DNA of 64,000 nt, taken from positions 7,706-71,705 of the forward strand of contig DASVCR010000089.1 of the NCBI GenBank assembly GCA_036381515.1, in the 5' to 3' direction. This document shows positions 34,854-44,034 of the stretch, piece by piece. The stretch's first letter is position 1. Each line of letters begins with the position of its first letter. Source of the stretch: ZC4RG20 sp036381515 (GTDB lineage: Bacteria; Pseudomonadota; Gammaproteobacteria; Steroidobacterales; Rariloculaceae). A program made the translations under genes and the position numbers. Under the pieces are notes generated by a model. That model was not told the DNA's origin, did no database searches, and saw only the letters and a program-made list of their open reading frames with translations.

Positions 34854-36746
34854 ATGAGCAAGAGTTATCTCGCTGCCGACATCGAAGTGTTGAGCGGCCT
34901 GGAGCCCGTGCGGCGCCGGCCCGGCATGTACACGGACACGCAGCGTCCGAACCACCTCGCGCACGAGGTCATCGACAACAGCGTCGACGAGGCGATCGCG
35001 GGCTACGCGAAGCGGATCGAGGTCAACGTTTACAAGGACGGGTCGCTCGAAGTCATCGACGACGGCCGCGGAATGCCGGTCGACATCCATCCGCAGGAGA
35101 AGATCCCGGGCGTCGAGCTGATCCTCACGAAGCTGCATGCGGGCGGCAAGTTCTCGAACAAGAACTACCGCTTCTCGGGCGGCCTGCACGGCGTCGGCGT
35201 GTCGGTCGTGAACGCGCTGTCGAAGAACCTCGAGGTGTGGATCCGCCGCGACGGCAAGGAATACAACATGAGCTTCGCGAACGGCAAGCGCCGCTCGAAG
35301 CTCGAGGTCGTCGGCAAGGTGCCGAAGAACCAGGCCGGCACGACCGTTCGCTTCTGGCCGGATCCGAAGTATTTCGATAACCCGACGTTCTCGATCACGC
35401 GGCTCAAGCAGGTGCTGCGCGCGAAGGCCGTGCTCTGTCCCGGGCTCGAGGTCGTGCTGAACGTCGAGAAGCCGGAGGAGCATCACCGCTGGCAGTACAG
35501 CGCGGGGCTCGAGCAGTACCTGAAGGAATGCCTCGAGGGCGCGGAATGGCTGCCGGCGGAGCCGTTCTCGGGAAGCCTCGAGGGCAAGCGCGAGGCGGTC
35601 GAATGGGCGGTCGTCTGGCGCACCGACGGCGAGCCGCCGGTCAACGAGAGCTACGTGAACCTCGTGCCGACCGTGCAGGGCGGCACGCACGTGAACGGCC
35701 TGCGCGGCGGGCTGACGGAGGCGCTGCGCGAGTACTGCGAGTTCCGCAATCTGCTGCCGCGCGGCGTGCGGCTCACGCCGGAGGACGTCTGGGAAGGCGT
35801 GAGCTTCGTGCTGTCCGTGAAGATGGAGGATCCGCAGTTCGCCGGCCAGACGAAGGAGCGGCTCGGCTCGCGCGAGATCGCGGCATTCGTCGCGGGCGTC
35901 ATCAAGGACAGCTTCTCGTTGTGGCTGAACCAGCATCCCGAGACCGGCGACGAGATCGCGCAGCTCGCGATCGCGAACGCGCAGCATCGGCTGAAGACCG
36001 CGAAGAAGGTCGTGCGCAAGCGCATCGTGTCGGGCCCGGCGCTGCCGGGCAAGCTCGCGGACTGCACGTCGCAGGAGCCGCATCGCAGCGAGCTCTTCCT
36101 CGTCGAGGGCGATTCCGCCGGCGGCTCCGCGAAGCAGGCGCGCGATCGCGAGACGCAGGCCGTGATGCCGCTGCGTGGCAAGATCCTGAACACGTGGGAG
36201 GTCGATGCCGCCGAGCTCCTCGCGTCCCAGGAGGTGCACAATATCGCGGTCGCGCTCGGCGTCGATCCCGGCTCCGACAAGCTCGACGGCCTGCGCTACC
36301 ACAAGATCTGCATCCTCGCCGACGCGGACTCGGACGGCCTGCATATCGCGACGCTGCTCTGTGCGCTGTTCCTGAAGCATTTCCGTCCGCTCGTCGAGGC
36401 GGGGCACGTCTACGTCGCGATGCCGCCGCTCTACCGCATCGACGTCGGCAAGGACGTCTACTACGCGCTCGACGACGCGGAGCGCGATCTGATCCTCGAT
36501 CGCATCGAGGCGGAGCACAAGAAGGGCAAGGTCTCGGTCACCCGCTTCAAGGGACTCGGCGAGATGGATCCCGCGCAGCTTCGCGAAACGACGATGGCGC
36601 CCGATACGCGGCGGCTCGTGCAGCTCACGGTCGACGGCAACGATAACGCGGATCAGATCCTCGACATGCTGCTCGCGAAGAAGCGCGCGGCCGACCGCCG
36701 CGAGTGGCTGCAGCAGAAGGGCAATCTGGCCGATGTCGTCGTGTGA
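34854..36746 (+). CDS. parE: DNA topoisomerase IV subunit B
   Basis: ParE is the ATPase subunit of topoisomerase IV, which decatenates daughter chromosomes. The 630-residue product has the GHKL ATP site (VIDNSVDEAIAG, EVIDDGRGMPVDIH, FSGGLHGVGVSVVNALS) and the TOPRIM motif LFLVEGDSAGGSAKQARD, ILADADSDGLHI. The length (no 170-residue GyrB insert) and the partner parC downstream identify it as ParE rather than GyrB. ATG 34854; upstream in-frame codons are repeat or intergenic. Confidence 0.95.
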   Translation: MSKSYLAADIEVLSGLEPVRRRPGMYTDTQRPNHLAHEVIDNSVDEAIAGYAKRIEVNVYKDGSLEVIDDGRGMPVDIHPQEKIPGVELILTKLHAGGKFSNKNYRFSGGLHGVGVSVVNALSKNLEVWIRRDGKEYNMSFANGKRRSKLEVVGKVPKNQAGTTVRFWPDPKYFDNPTFSITRLKQVLRAKAVLCPGLEVVLNVEKPEEHHRWQYSAGLEQYLKECLEGAEWLPAEPFSGSLEGKREAVEWAVVWRTDGEPPVNESYVNLVPTVQGGTHVNGLRGGLTEALREYCEFRNLLPRGVRLTPEDVWEGVSFVLSVKMEDPQFAGQTKERLGSREIAAFVAGVIKDSFSLWLNQHPETGDEIAQLAIANAQHRLKTAKKVVRKRIVSGPALPGKLADCTSQEPHRSELFLVEGDSAGGSAKQARDRETQAVMPLRGKILNTWEVDAAELLASQEVHNIAVALGVDPGSDKLDGLRYHKICILADADSDGLHIATLLCALFLKHFRPLVEAGHVYVAMPPLYRIDVGKDVYYALDDAERDLILDRIEAEHKKGKVSVTRFKGLGEMDPAQLRETTMAPDTRRLVQLTVDGNDNADQILDMLLAKKRAADRREWLQQKGNLADVVV

Positions 36747-36762
36747 TAGCCCTGTCGTTACG

Positions 36763-36933
36763 TTGAGGGCATCGCACGGCGTTGCATTAAGCGCCTCGCA
36801 CGGAACGCGTCGGCGTATTGCCTTCCTCGAGACACGCCGGAAGAGCGTCCCTGCGGCTCGCGTGCGGCCATCCCTGGCCGCACACGGTCTCGAGGAAGGC
36901 AATACGCCGGCACGTTCCGTGCGATGCCCTCAA
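36763..36933. repeat. Nested palindromic element between parE and parC
   Basis: A 171-bp element. The outer arms are TTGAGGGCATCGCACGG (36763-36779) and its complement at 36917-36933. The middle arms are GGCGTATTGCCTTCCTCGA and its complement around 36812-36833 and 36887-36908. CGCACGGAACG (36797-36807) pairs with 36913-36923. The core is a small hairpin GTGCGGCCA-TCCC-TGGCCGCAC (36862-36883). The left side carries an extra about 25 bp between outer and middle arms, including a second GCACGG copy. It has the form of a miniature inverted-repeat or intergenic hairpin element. It may attenuate transcription between the topoisomerase genes. Confidence 0.8.
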
Positions 36934-36991
36934 TGAACGACAGAAAAGCACCGCGCAACCCTAAACCGGGGGCGCTGACAACGGAACCGAG

Positions 36992-39223
36992 ATGAGAGAA
37001 CAGGAACTCGACTTCGAAGGCACCGAGCGCCTGCCGCTCGCCGTCTTCACCGAGAAGGCGTACCTCGACTACTCGATGTACGTGATCCTCGACCGCGCGC
37101 TGCCGCACTTGGGCGACGGCCTGAAGCCGGTGCAGCGCCGGATCATTTATGCGATGAGCGACCTCGGCTTATCGGCGAGCGCGAAGCCGAAGAAGGCGGC
37201 GCGCACGGTCGGCGACGTCCTCGGCAAGTTCCACCCGCACGGTGACGCGGCGTGCTACGAGGCGATGGTCCACATGGCCCAGCCGTTCTCGTACCGCTAT
37301 CCGATCATCGACGGGCACGGCAACTGGGGCTCGCAGGACGATCCGAAGTCGTTCGCCGCGATGCGCTATACCGAGGCGCGGCTCACGAGGTACGCGCAGA
37401 CCCTGCTCGCCGAGCTCGAGCAGGGGACGGTCGACTGGGTGCCGAACTTCGACGGTACGCTCGAGGAGCCGTCGGTCCTGCCCGCGCAGCTGCCGAACCT
37501 GCTGCTGAACGGTACGAGCGGCATCGCGGTCGGCATGGCGACGGACATCCCGCCGCACAACCTGCGCGAGGTCGCGAAGGCGCTGATCCTGTTGCTCGAC
37601 GAGCCGAACGCGACGCTCGGGCAGATCATGCGGCACATCAAGGGGCCGGATTTCCCGACCGGCGGCGAGCTCGTGTCGCCGCGCGACGAGCTCGTTCAGG
37701 TCTACAAGACGGGCTCCGGCACGCTGCGCCTGCGCGCGAAGTACGAGGTCGAGAACGGCGACATCGTGATCCGCGAGCTGCCGTTCCAGACGTCGGGCGC
37801 GAAGGTGCTCGAGCAGATCGCGGCACAGATGCGCGCGAAGAAGCTGCCGATGATGGAGGACCTGCGCGACGAGTCGGACCACGAGAGCCCGACGCGCCTC
37901 GTGCTGACGCCGCGCGGCAAGAACGTCGACGTCGAAGCGCTGATGAACCACTTGTTCGCGACGACGGATCTCGAGCGCACCATCCGCGTGAACCTGAACG
38001 TGATCGGCCTCGACGGCCGGCCGCGCGTGTACGACCTGAAGTCGCTGCTCGAGCAGTGGCTGTCGTTCCGCACCGAGACCGTGAAGCGGCGGCTCGCCCA
38101 CCGCCTCGAGCGCGTGACGCGGCGGCTCCACATCCTCGACGGCCTCTTGATCGCGTACCTCAACATCGACGAGGTCATCCGGATCATCCGCACCGAGGAC
38201 GAGCCGAAGCCCGTGCTGATGAAGCGCTTCAAGCTGACGGACGTGCAGGCCGAGGCGATCCTCGAGTTGAAGCTCCGCCACCTCGCGAAGCTCGAGGAGA
38301 TGAAGATCCGGGGCGAGCAGAAGGAGCTCGCGGACGAGAAGGCGGATCTCGAGGCGACGCTCAAGTCGAAGGCGAAGCTCACGAAGCTGATGAAGAGCGA
38401 GCTCGAGGCGCTCGCCGAGACGCACGGCGACGCACGGCGCACGAAGATCGTCGAGCGGGCGGCCGCGCAGGCGATGTCCGAGGCCGAGCTCGTGCCGAGC
38501 GAGCCGGTGACCGTAATCCTTTCCGAGCGCGGCTGGGCGCGCGCGGCGAAGGGCCACGAGGTCGATCCCGAGGGGCTTTCGTACCGCTCGGGCGATCGTT
38601 TCCTCGCGTCCGCGCTAGGGCGCAGCAATCAGCTTGCCGTGTTCGTCGACAGCACGGGCCGCGCGTACAGCGTGAGCGCGCACGCGCTGCCGTCGGCGCG
38701 CGGGCAGGGCGAGCCGCTCTCCGGGTATTTCAATCCGCCGGACGGATCGAGCTGGCGCGCGGTGCTGACCGGGGCGCCGGAGGACAAGTGGGTCGTCGCG
38801 TCGTCCGCGGGCTACGGGTTCGTCGTGAAGCTCGAGGATCTTTACTCGCGCAACAAGTCCGGCAAGGCGGTGCTCAAGGTGCCGCAGGGCGCGTCCGTCG
38901 TGCCGGCCGCGCCTCTCGTCGTCGACGCCGAGTGGATCGCCGCGGCCTCGAGCGACGGCCGGCTCCTGATCTTCCCGCTCGAGGAGCTGCCGGAGATGCC
39001 GCGCGGCAAAGGCGTAAAGATCCTGAGCCTGCCGGCGAAGGAGCGCATCGAGCTCGTTGCGGTCGCGGCGTTCGCGGAAGGTCAGAATCTCAAGATCAGG
39101 TGCGGCGATCGCGTGATGACGCTTAAGCCGGACGATCAGAATCACTACGTCGGCGAGCGCGGGCGGCGCGGAGCGGCATTGCCGCGGAACTACCGGAAGG
39201 TGACGCGGATCACCGTGGAGTAG
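36992..39223 (+). CDS. parC: DNA topoisomerase IV subunit A
   Basis: ParC is the DNA-cleaving subunit of topoisomerase IV. The 743-residue product carries the quinolone-resistance region KFHPHGDAACYEAMVHMAQPF split across its start, and the catalytic tyrosine in AAMRYTEARLTRYA. The coiled-coil gate follows (LVLTPRGKNVDVEALMNHLF) and a degenerate C-terminal pinwheel (SYRSGDRFLASALGRSNQ, KSGKAVLKVP). The length fits ParC. The residue at the common resistance position (HPHGDA) is alanine-flanked with no obvious resistance change identifiable. It lies 245 bp after parE, across the palindromic element. Confidence 0.95.
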   Translation: MREQELDFEGTERLPLAVFTEKAYLDYSMYVILDRALPHLGDGLKPVQRRIIYAMSDLGLSASAKPKKAARTVGDVLGKFHPHGDAACYEAMVHMAQPFSYRYPIIDGHGNWGSQDDPKSFAAMRYTEARLTRYAQTLLAELEQGTVDWVPNFDGTLEEPSVLPAQLPNLLLNGTSGIAVGMATDIPPHNLREVAKALILLLDEPNATLGQIMRHIKGPDFPTGGELVSPRDELVQVYKTGSGTLRLRAKYEVENGDIVIRELPFQTSGAKVLEQIAAQMRAKKLPMMEDLRDESDHESPTRLVLTPRGKNVDVEALMNHLFATTDLERTIRVNLNVIGLDGRPRVYDLKSLLEQWLSFRTETVKRRLAHRLERVTRRLHILDGLLIAYLNIDEVIRIIRTEDEPKPVLMKRFKLTDVQAEAILELKLRHLAKLEEMKIRGEQKELADEKADLEATLKSKAKLTKLMKSELEALAETHGDARRTKIVERAAAQAMSEAELVPSEPVTVILSERGWARAAKGHEVDPEGLSYRSGDRFLASALGRSNQLAVFVDSTGRAYSVSAHALPSARGQGEPLSGYFNPPDGSSWRAVLTGAPEDKWVVASSAGYGFVVKLEDLYSRNKSGKAVLKVPQGASVVPAAPLVVDAEWIAAASSDGRLLIFPLEELPEMPRGKGVKILSLPAKERIELVAVAAFAEGQNLKIRCGDRVMTLKPDDQNHYVGERGRRGAALPRNYRKVTRITVE

Positions 39224-39322
39224 CGTCGCGCGAGCGGTCGTAGTGCGGCGCGAGTGCCTTGCGGCGTCCGTCACTTGGCGCCTGAAACTCGTCAAAGGGC
39301 GGGGAAACGGGGCTGGCGCGGG

Positions 39323-39355
39323 CCAGGTTATGGCAATACATACAGTATTGCCTGG
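39323..39355. promoter_or_regulatory. Inverted repeat upstream of the DUF222/HNH gene
   Basis: GGCAATAC (39332-39339) and GTATTGCC (39345-39352) form an 8-bp stem with loop ATACA, flanked further out by CCAGG and CCTGG. It lies 21-53 bp before the ATG. The AT-rich core containing CAGTATTG could be an operator or the promoter region. It does not match the CTG-N10-CAG LexA consensus well. Confidence 0.45.
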
Positions 39356-39375
39356 ACGTTTCGTGGAGCTTTGCG

Positions 39376-40677
39376 ATGACGCCGAACGCCTCTCCCGAGC
39401 CGATTTCCCGTGAACGCTCGATCGACGAGCTGGACGCCGCGATCTGCAGTCTGGCACAGCAGCTGAATGCGCGGACGTATCAGTGGCTCGTGCTCGTGCG
39501 CGAGTTCGACGATCGGTTGGGCTGGGCGAAGTGGGGCTGCCGCAACTGCGCGGAGTGGCTTGCGTTGCGTTGCCAGCTGTCGCCTGCGGCAGCTCGCGAA
39601 AAAGTGAGGACGGCGCATGCGCTGCGCGAGCTGCCGCGCATCGCCGCCGCGTTCGCCGAGGGCCGCTTGTCGTACTCGAAGGCGCGCGCGTTGACGCGCG
39701 TCGCGAAGCGTCACAACGAGGACACGCTTCTTGCCTATGCGCTCGAGGTCAGCGCAGCTCAGGTCGAAGAGCGTTGCCGGGAGATGCGCAACGCAGACCC
39801 CGAGTCGGTATGCGACGCTCGCAGGGCCTGGGAGCGACGAGGGTTGAGGCTGCGTCGCGATCGGGTGCGCAACACGATGCGTATCACCGTCGAGGTGCCG
39901 CTCGTCGATGGTGAGGTGATCGCGCAGGCGCTCGAGCGGGCGATGCAGTGCGGCGAGGCGGCGAGCGGGCACGAGTTCATGCTGGACGAGGACCCGACGG
40001 AGGTCCGCGATTCCGCGGAAGCGCCGTGCACGGCGGGCAACGGGTGGTTCGCGCAGCAGGCGGATGCGCTGGTTGCGATCGCGAGAGCTTACGTTGCGGG
40101 CGGGACGGAGGCGGCAGAGGGCGCGTCCGTGGCCGACCACTATCAAGTCGTCGTGCACGTTGATGAATCGGCGCTGCGCGGCGAGGCGGGGCGCTCGGAT
40201 TTGCCGATCGAGACCGTGAAGCGGCTCGGCTGCGACGCGAGTCTGGTCAGGATCATCGAGGACGAGCGCGGGAACCCGCTCGCCGTGGGACGCAAACGCC
40301 GCACGGCGCCGATTCCGCTGAAGCGCGCGCTGTGGGCGCGCGATCGGGGATGCACGTTCCCGGGCTGCCACCGTCGCCGCGTGGATGCTCATCATCTCGT
40401 CGACTGGGCGAAGGGCGGGGAGACGGGGCTCGACGACATGACGCTGCTTTGCCGCTACCACCACGTGCTCGTGCACGAAGGTGGGTTTGCGGTGTGGCGC
40501 GACGAGCGCGGCGAGCTCTGCTTCCGGCGGCCGGACGGGCGGATGATTCCGCGGGGCGGTTACCGCTGGGGCGACGCGATTAGCTCTCCCGATGGAGAGC
40601 GCGAGATTCCCGAGAGAAACGGCGCTTCCGCGGAAGTGCGCGAGCCGCGAGCGGACTACCGGGTCATCGCCTGCTAG
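39376..40677 (+). CDS. DUF222 / 13E12-type HNH endonuclease protein
   Basis: A 433-residue protein. Its long N-terminal DUF222-type helical domain (WGCRNCAEWLALRCQLSPAA, AHALRELPRIAAAFAEG) is followed by a C-terminal HNH motif: CTFPGCHRRRVDAHHLVDW, then DDMTLLCRYHHVLVHEGG. The two zinc-like cysteines and the HH/H residues are all present, so it looks intact. Proteins of this type occur in many copies in some genomes and behave like selfish or mobile genes; their function is unsettled. It sits alone between parC and a convergent FimX-like gene and shares its stop bases (CTAG) with that gene. Confidence 0.85.
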   Translation: MTPNASPEPISRERSIDELDAAICSLAQQLNARTYQWLVLVREFDDRLGWAKWGCRNCAEWLALRCQLSPAAAREKVRTAHALRELPRIAAAFAEGRLSYSKARALTRVAKRHNEDTLLAYALEVSAAQVEERCREMRNADPESVCDARRAWERRGLRLRRDRVRNTMRITVEVPLVDGEVIAQALERAMQCGEAASGHEFMLDEDPTEVRDSAEAPCTAGNGWFAQQADALVAIARAYVAGGTEAAEGASVADHYQVVVHVDESALRGEAGRSDLPIETVKRLGCDASLVRIIEDERGNPLAVGRKRRTAPIPLKRALWARDRGCTFPGCHRRRVDAHHLVDWAKGGETGLDDMTLLCRYHHVLVHEGGFAVWRDERGELCFRRPDGRMIPRGGYRWGDAISSPDGEREIPERNGASAEVREPRADYRVIAC

Positions 40678-42722
40678 TGCTCCTGCAGGACGACCTCCGC
40701 CTCCTGCAGGTAGTGTCCCTGCATGTAGCCCGCGCCGAGCTGGAACAGCACGGCCATCGTGTTCGCGTCTTCGACCCGCTCGGCGATCGTCGCGATCTTG
40801 CGTTTCTCGGCCGCCTTGATGAAGCCGCGCACCTTCTCCTGCAGCGCCGCGTTCGTCGCGAGGCCCTGCATCAGCGAGCCGTCGATCTTGAGGTACTGGA
40901 TCGGCGTCTGCTGCAGCACGCGCATCGGGTCGCGGCCGATGCCGAAGTGCTCGATCGCGAACGAGAAGCCGTTCGCCTTGAGCTGCTCGGCGAGCGCGCG
41001 CGACTGCTTCAGGTACTGCGTGACGTCCTCTTCGCTCGCCTCGAAGCAGAGGCGGCCGGGCGAGAGGCCGGTCGACTGCACGAGCTTCACGAGCCAGTCG
41101 ACTAGCGTCTGGTCGAGGATCGATTCGTACGACAGCTTCACGAACACGCAGTCCGGGTTCTGCCGGCGGCAGAAGTCGACCGATGCCGCGATGACCCAGC
41201 GGTCGATCGCGCGCAGCAGCTTGTTGCGGCGCGCGGCCGGGATGAAGTCCGCCGCTGCGACGTCGTCGCCCTGCTGATCGACCATGCGCAGCACCGTGTC
41301 GTACATCGTCTTGCGCTCGCCCGACAGGCTGACGATCGGCAGGTGCGCAAGCTTGAAGCGGTTCTCGACGAGCGCCGACTTGATCTGACTGACCCACAGC
41401 TCGTCGAAGCGCTGAATCCGCGTGCTCTCGTCCGACGTCTCCTCGAGCACGACCTGATTGCCGCCCCGTTGCCGCCCGCGCCGATTCGCCTTCTCGGCGT
41501 CCGCGATCAGCGCCTCGAGCCGCTCGGTCATCGGGCCCGCCTCGGCGATGCCGATCGTGCACGTCACCGAAAGCGTGCGGTGCGCGACCTCGAAGATGTG
41601 CTCCGCGATGCGCGCGACCGCGTGCTCCGCCCACGCCTCGATGTCTCGAAGCGTGCCGCGCTCGAGGAGTATCGCGAAGACGTTGCCGCCGAACCGGCCG
41701 CAAAGGTCCTTCGCGTTGACCGTGCCCCGCAGGATCTCCGCGATCGCGACGAGCAGATCCTCGCTCGCGAGCGGGCCGACCTCCTCCTCGATCTCGCCGA
41801 ACTTGTCCGGCCGCACGTACGCGAGCGCGCGCACGCCGCCGCGCAGAGGCGTCTCGAGGCGCTTCGCGAGCATCTCGACGAAGCGGCGGCGGTGGTAAAG
41901 ACCCGTCATCGGGTCCTTGTGCACGGTCGCCTCGACGAGCTCCTCGGGTGCCGTGCCGTCGGCGGTCTCGCGCGGCACGCTGAACTTGATCGCGGGCTCG
42001 CCGTCGTACGTGGTCTGCTCGAGCAGGAGCGACAGCTTCGACGACGATCCGTCGCCGTGCGTGCCGACGACGCTGAGCGCCTCGCCGGACCATTGGCCCT
42101 TCGCGCATGCGACGATCGCGCCCTTCAGCGCCGCATGACTGCCGGCGTCGAAAAAGTCCATCAGCGGCGCGTGAACCGCATCGTCGATGCCGCGGCCGAA
42201 CAGGTCCGCCCACGCCTGGTTGGCCTCGACGATGATGCCCTCCTGCACGTAAGCGATCGCGTCGACCGCGCCCGCGAGGAAGGTCTTGAACTGATGCTTG
42301 TACTGCGTCGCGGAGAGCAGCGTGCGATTCAACGAGCGCTCGAGCCGGAACGCGCGCAGCTCGCGCGCGGCGACGGCGGCGAGCCGTGCCCTGGAGCCGA
42401 CCGACACGAGATCCTGCGCGCCGGCCGCGAGCACGTCGGCGATCGCGGCCTCGTCGACCTTCGAGCGGACGACGAGCAGCGGGATGGCGCCTTCGGCTTG
42501 CTGGCGCAGCTTCGCGATTTCCGCGACCGGCGTCTGAAACCGGTCGGCGTAGTACACGAGGAGCTCGGGTCGAAACTTGCGGATCGAGTCGACCAGCTGG
42601 TCGAGCCGCTGGACCCAATGGCAATGGGCCGGATGTCCCGTGTCCCTCAAGGTTTTGTTGATCAGTTCCACTTCGTCCTGTGCGGTCGTGACGACGATCA
42701 GCGGAACCGGGGACGGGGACAT
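40674..42722 (-). CDS. FimX-like protein with degenerate GGDEF and EAL domains
   Basis: A 682-residue protein with order pseudo-receiver (about 5-130), PAS-like (about 145-260), GGDEF (about 285-440) and EAL (about 455-680). The GGDEF loop reads RFGGNVFAI instead of GGDEF. The EAL position reads TMYDTVLRM rather than EALLR, and the usual DDFG reads EHFG, so both enzyme activities are probably lost. KIDGSLM is retained. This pattern and length match FimX, a cyclic-di-GMP receptor for type IV pilus assembly; fimV at 49505 fits such a role. Start ATG 42722 was chosen over a longer frame. Its stop overlaps the HNH gene stop. Confidence 0.78.
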   Translation of the reverse strand: MSPSPVPLIVVTTAQDEVELINKTLRDTGHPAHCHWVQRLDQLVDSIRKFRPELLVYYADRFQTPVAEIAKLRQQAEGAIPLLVVRSKVDEAAIADVLAAGAQDLVSVGSRARLAAVAARELRAFRLERSLNRTLLSATQYKHQFKTFLAGAVDAIAYVQEGIIVEANQAWADLFGRGIDDAVHAPLMDFFDAGSHAALKGAIVACAKGQWSGEALSVVGTHGDGSSSKLSLLLEQTTYDGEPAIKFSVPRETADGTAPEELVEATVHKDPMTGLYHRRRFVEMLAKRLETPLRGGVRALAYVRPDKFGEIEEEVGPLASEDLLVAIAEILRGTVNAKDLCGRFGGNVFAILLERGTLRDIEAWAEHAVARIAEHIFEVAHRTLSVTCTIGIAEAGPMTERLEALIADAEKANRRGRQRGGNQVVLEETSDESTRIQRFDELWVSQIKSALVENRFKLAHLPIVSLSGERKTMYDTVLRMVDQQGDDVAAADFIPAARRNKLLRAIDRWVIAASVDFCRRQNPDCVFVKLSYESILDQTLVDWLVKLVQSTGLSPGRLCFEASEEDVTQYLKQSRALAEQLKANGFSFAIEHFGIGRDPMRVLQQTPIQYLKIDGSLMQGLATNAALQEKVRGFIKAAEKRKIATIAERVEDANTMAVLFQLGAGYMQGHYLQEAEVVLQEH

Positions 42723-42818
42723 GAGCTTGGCTGGCCTCCTTAGTGCCTTCGGGATCACCGGCGCCTCGGCCGGCCGGCGGCATTCTAGCATCCGGGTCCG
42801 CGCGGACCCGTACGCAGG

Positions 42819-43832
42819 TCACAGCCCAAGCCGTATCGGCGTCTTGCTCGCCTGCCCCGGGACTTCCCGTACGAGCCGCGGCACGAGATAGCCCGGCAGC
42901 CGCGCGAGCAGCTCCCGGTAGAGCGCCTGCGCGCGCGGCTCGTCGACGTCGAAGTGCGCCGCGCCGGCGACGGGATCGAGCAGGTGGAGGTAGTACGGCA
43001 GCGTGCCGCACTCGAAAAGCCGCTCGGAGAGCTCGGCGAGCGTGGCCGCGTCGTCGTTGATCCCGCGCAGCAGCACGGACTGATTGAGCAGCGTCGCGCC
43101 CGCGCCGCGCAGCGCGCCGAGCGCGCCCGCGACGTCGTCGTCGATCTCGCGCGGATGGTTTGAATGGAGCACGACGACGACGTCGACGCGCGTCCGCTCG
43201 AGCAGCGCGACGAGGCCGCGGTCGACCCGGTCGGGCAGCACGATCGGGAAGCGCGTGTGCAATCGCACGCGGCGCAGCGCGGGGAGCGCCGCGAGGCGCT
43301 CGAGCAGCGACGCGAGCCGGGCGTTACCGAGGCTCAGCGGATCGCCGCCGGACAGAATCGCCTCCTTCGTCCCGTCCTGCGCGAGCCGCTCGAGCGCGTC
43401 CGCGAAGTCGTTCCGCGCGGCGAGCTGGTCCGCGTAGGGGAACGACCGTCGGAAGCAGTACCGGCAATGCACCGGGCACGCGCCCGTCGTGATCAGCAGC
43501 GACCGGTCGCGGTATTTGCGCACGACGCCGGCCTCCGCGAACTCGCGCTCGGCGAGCGGGTCCGCGGTGAAGCCCGGGACGTCGCGGGTCTCGAGCGCGG
43601 TCGGCAGCACCTGCAGCAGCAGCGGATCGCGCGGGTCGCCCTTTTTCATTCGGCCGACGTACGCGCGCGGCACGAGCAGCGGGAAGTCGCGCGCGGCATC
43701 GCCGGACGCGATCGCGTCCGGCGGGAGCTCGAGGAGCGCCGCAAGCTCCGCGACGTCGCGCACCGCGTCGCGAAGCTGACGCTGCCACGACGCGCGTGCG
43801 GGCGTCGGGAGACGGACCGGATCGTTCGTCAT
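42819..43832 (-). CDS. epmB: EF-P beta-lysylation protein EpmB (lysine 2,3-aminomutase type)
   Basis: EpmB is a radical-SAM, PLP-dependent aminomutase that makes (R)-beta-lysine for EF-P. The radical SAM motif is TGACPVHCRYCFRRSFPY (CxxxCxxC). Other landmarks are AILSGGDPLSL, LNQSVLLRGIND, a C-terminal KTPIRLGL, and the PLP lysine region near the end. Length 337 residues is typical of EpmB, shorter than catabolic aminomutases. ATG 43832; the alternative 43877 adds 15 residues. It is divergent from efp, the substrate gene, with 202 bp between. Confidence 0.93.
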   Translation of the reverse strand: MTNDPVRLPTPARASWQRQLRDAVRDVAELAALLELPPDAIASGDAARDFPLLVPRAYVGRMKKGDPRDPLLLQVLPTALETRDVPGFTADPLAEREFAEAGVVRKYRDRSLLITTGACPVHCRYCFRRSFPYADQLAARNDFADALERLAQDGTKEAILSGGDPLSLGNARLASLLERLAALPALRRVRLHTRFPIVLPDRVDRGLVALLERTRVDVVVVLHSNHPREIDDDVAGALGALRGAGATLLNQSVLLRGINDDAATLAELSERLFECGTLPYYLHLLDPVAGAAHFDVDEPRAQALYRELLARLPGYLVPRLVREVPGQASKTPIRLGL

Positions 43833-44034
43833 GCTGTTCGATCGGACGGGCGAGGCGGTATGATTCGCCGTCGCCATTCCCGGGCGCGGCCGACGCGCGC
43901 CGCGGCGGAGCGGCGAACTCGGCCGGCGTGCGCGCTCCACGGAACGGGCGTCGTGGCGCCGACGCTGCGCGCGGCCGCGCATCTTTCGCGCACCCGTCGA
44001 CCCTTCAACCCAACGCAATCGAGCAAGAGCTTCA

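Noticed and set aside
34854..36746. gyrB instead of parE
   Set aside because: The length lacks the GyrB insert, and the partner downstream is parC-like with a short degenerate C-terminal domain.
39323..39355. LexA/SOS box before the HNH gene
   Set aside because: A CAGTATTG/CAATAC palindrome is present, but the required CTGT...ACAG half-sites at correct spacing are not.
39328..43011. 1227-codon minus-strand open frame opposite the HNH gene and alongside the FimX-like gene
   Set aside because: The composition is antisense-like and it spans two clearly identified genes in other frames; no domain is visible.
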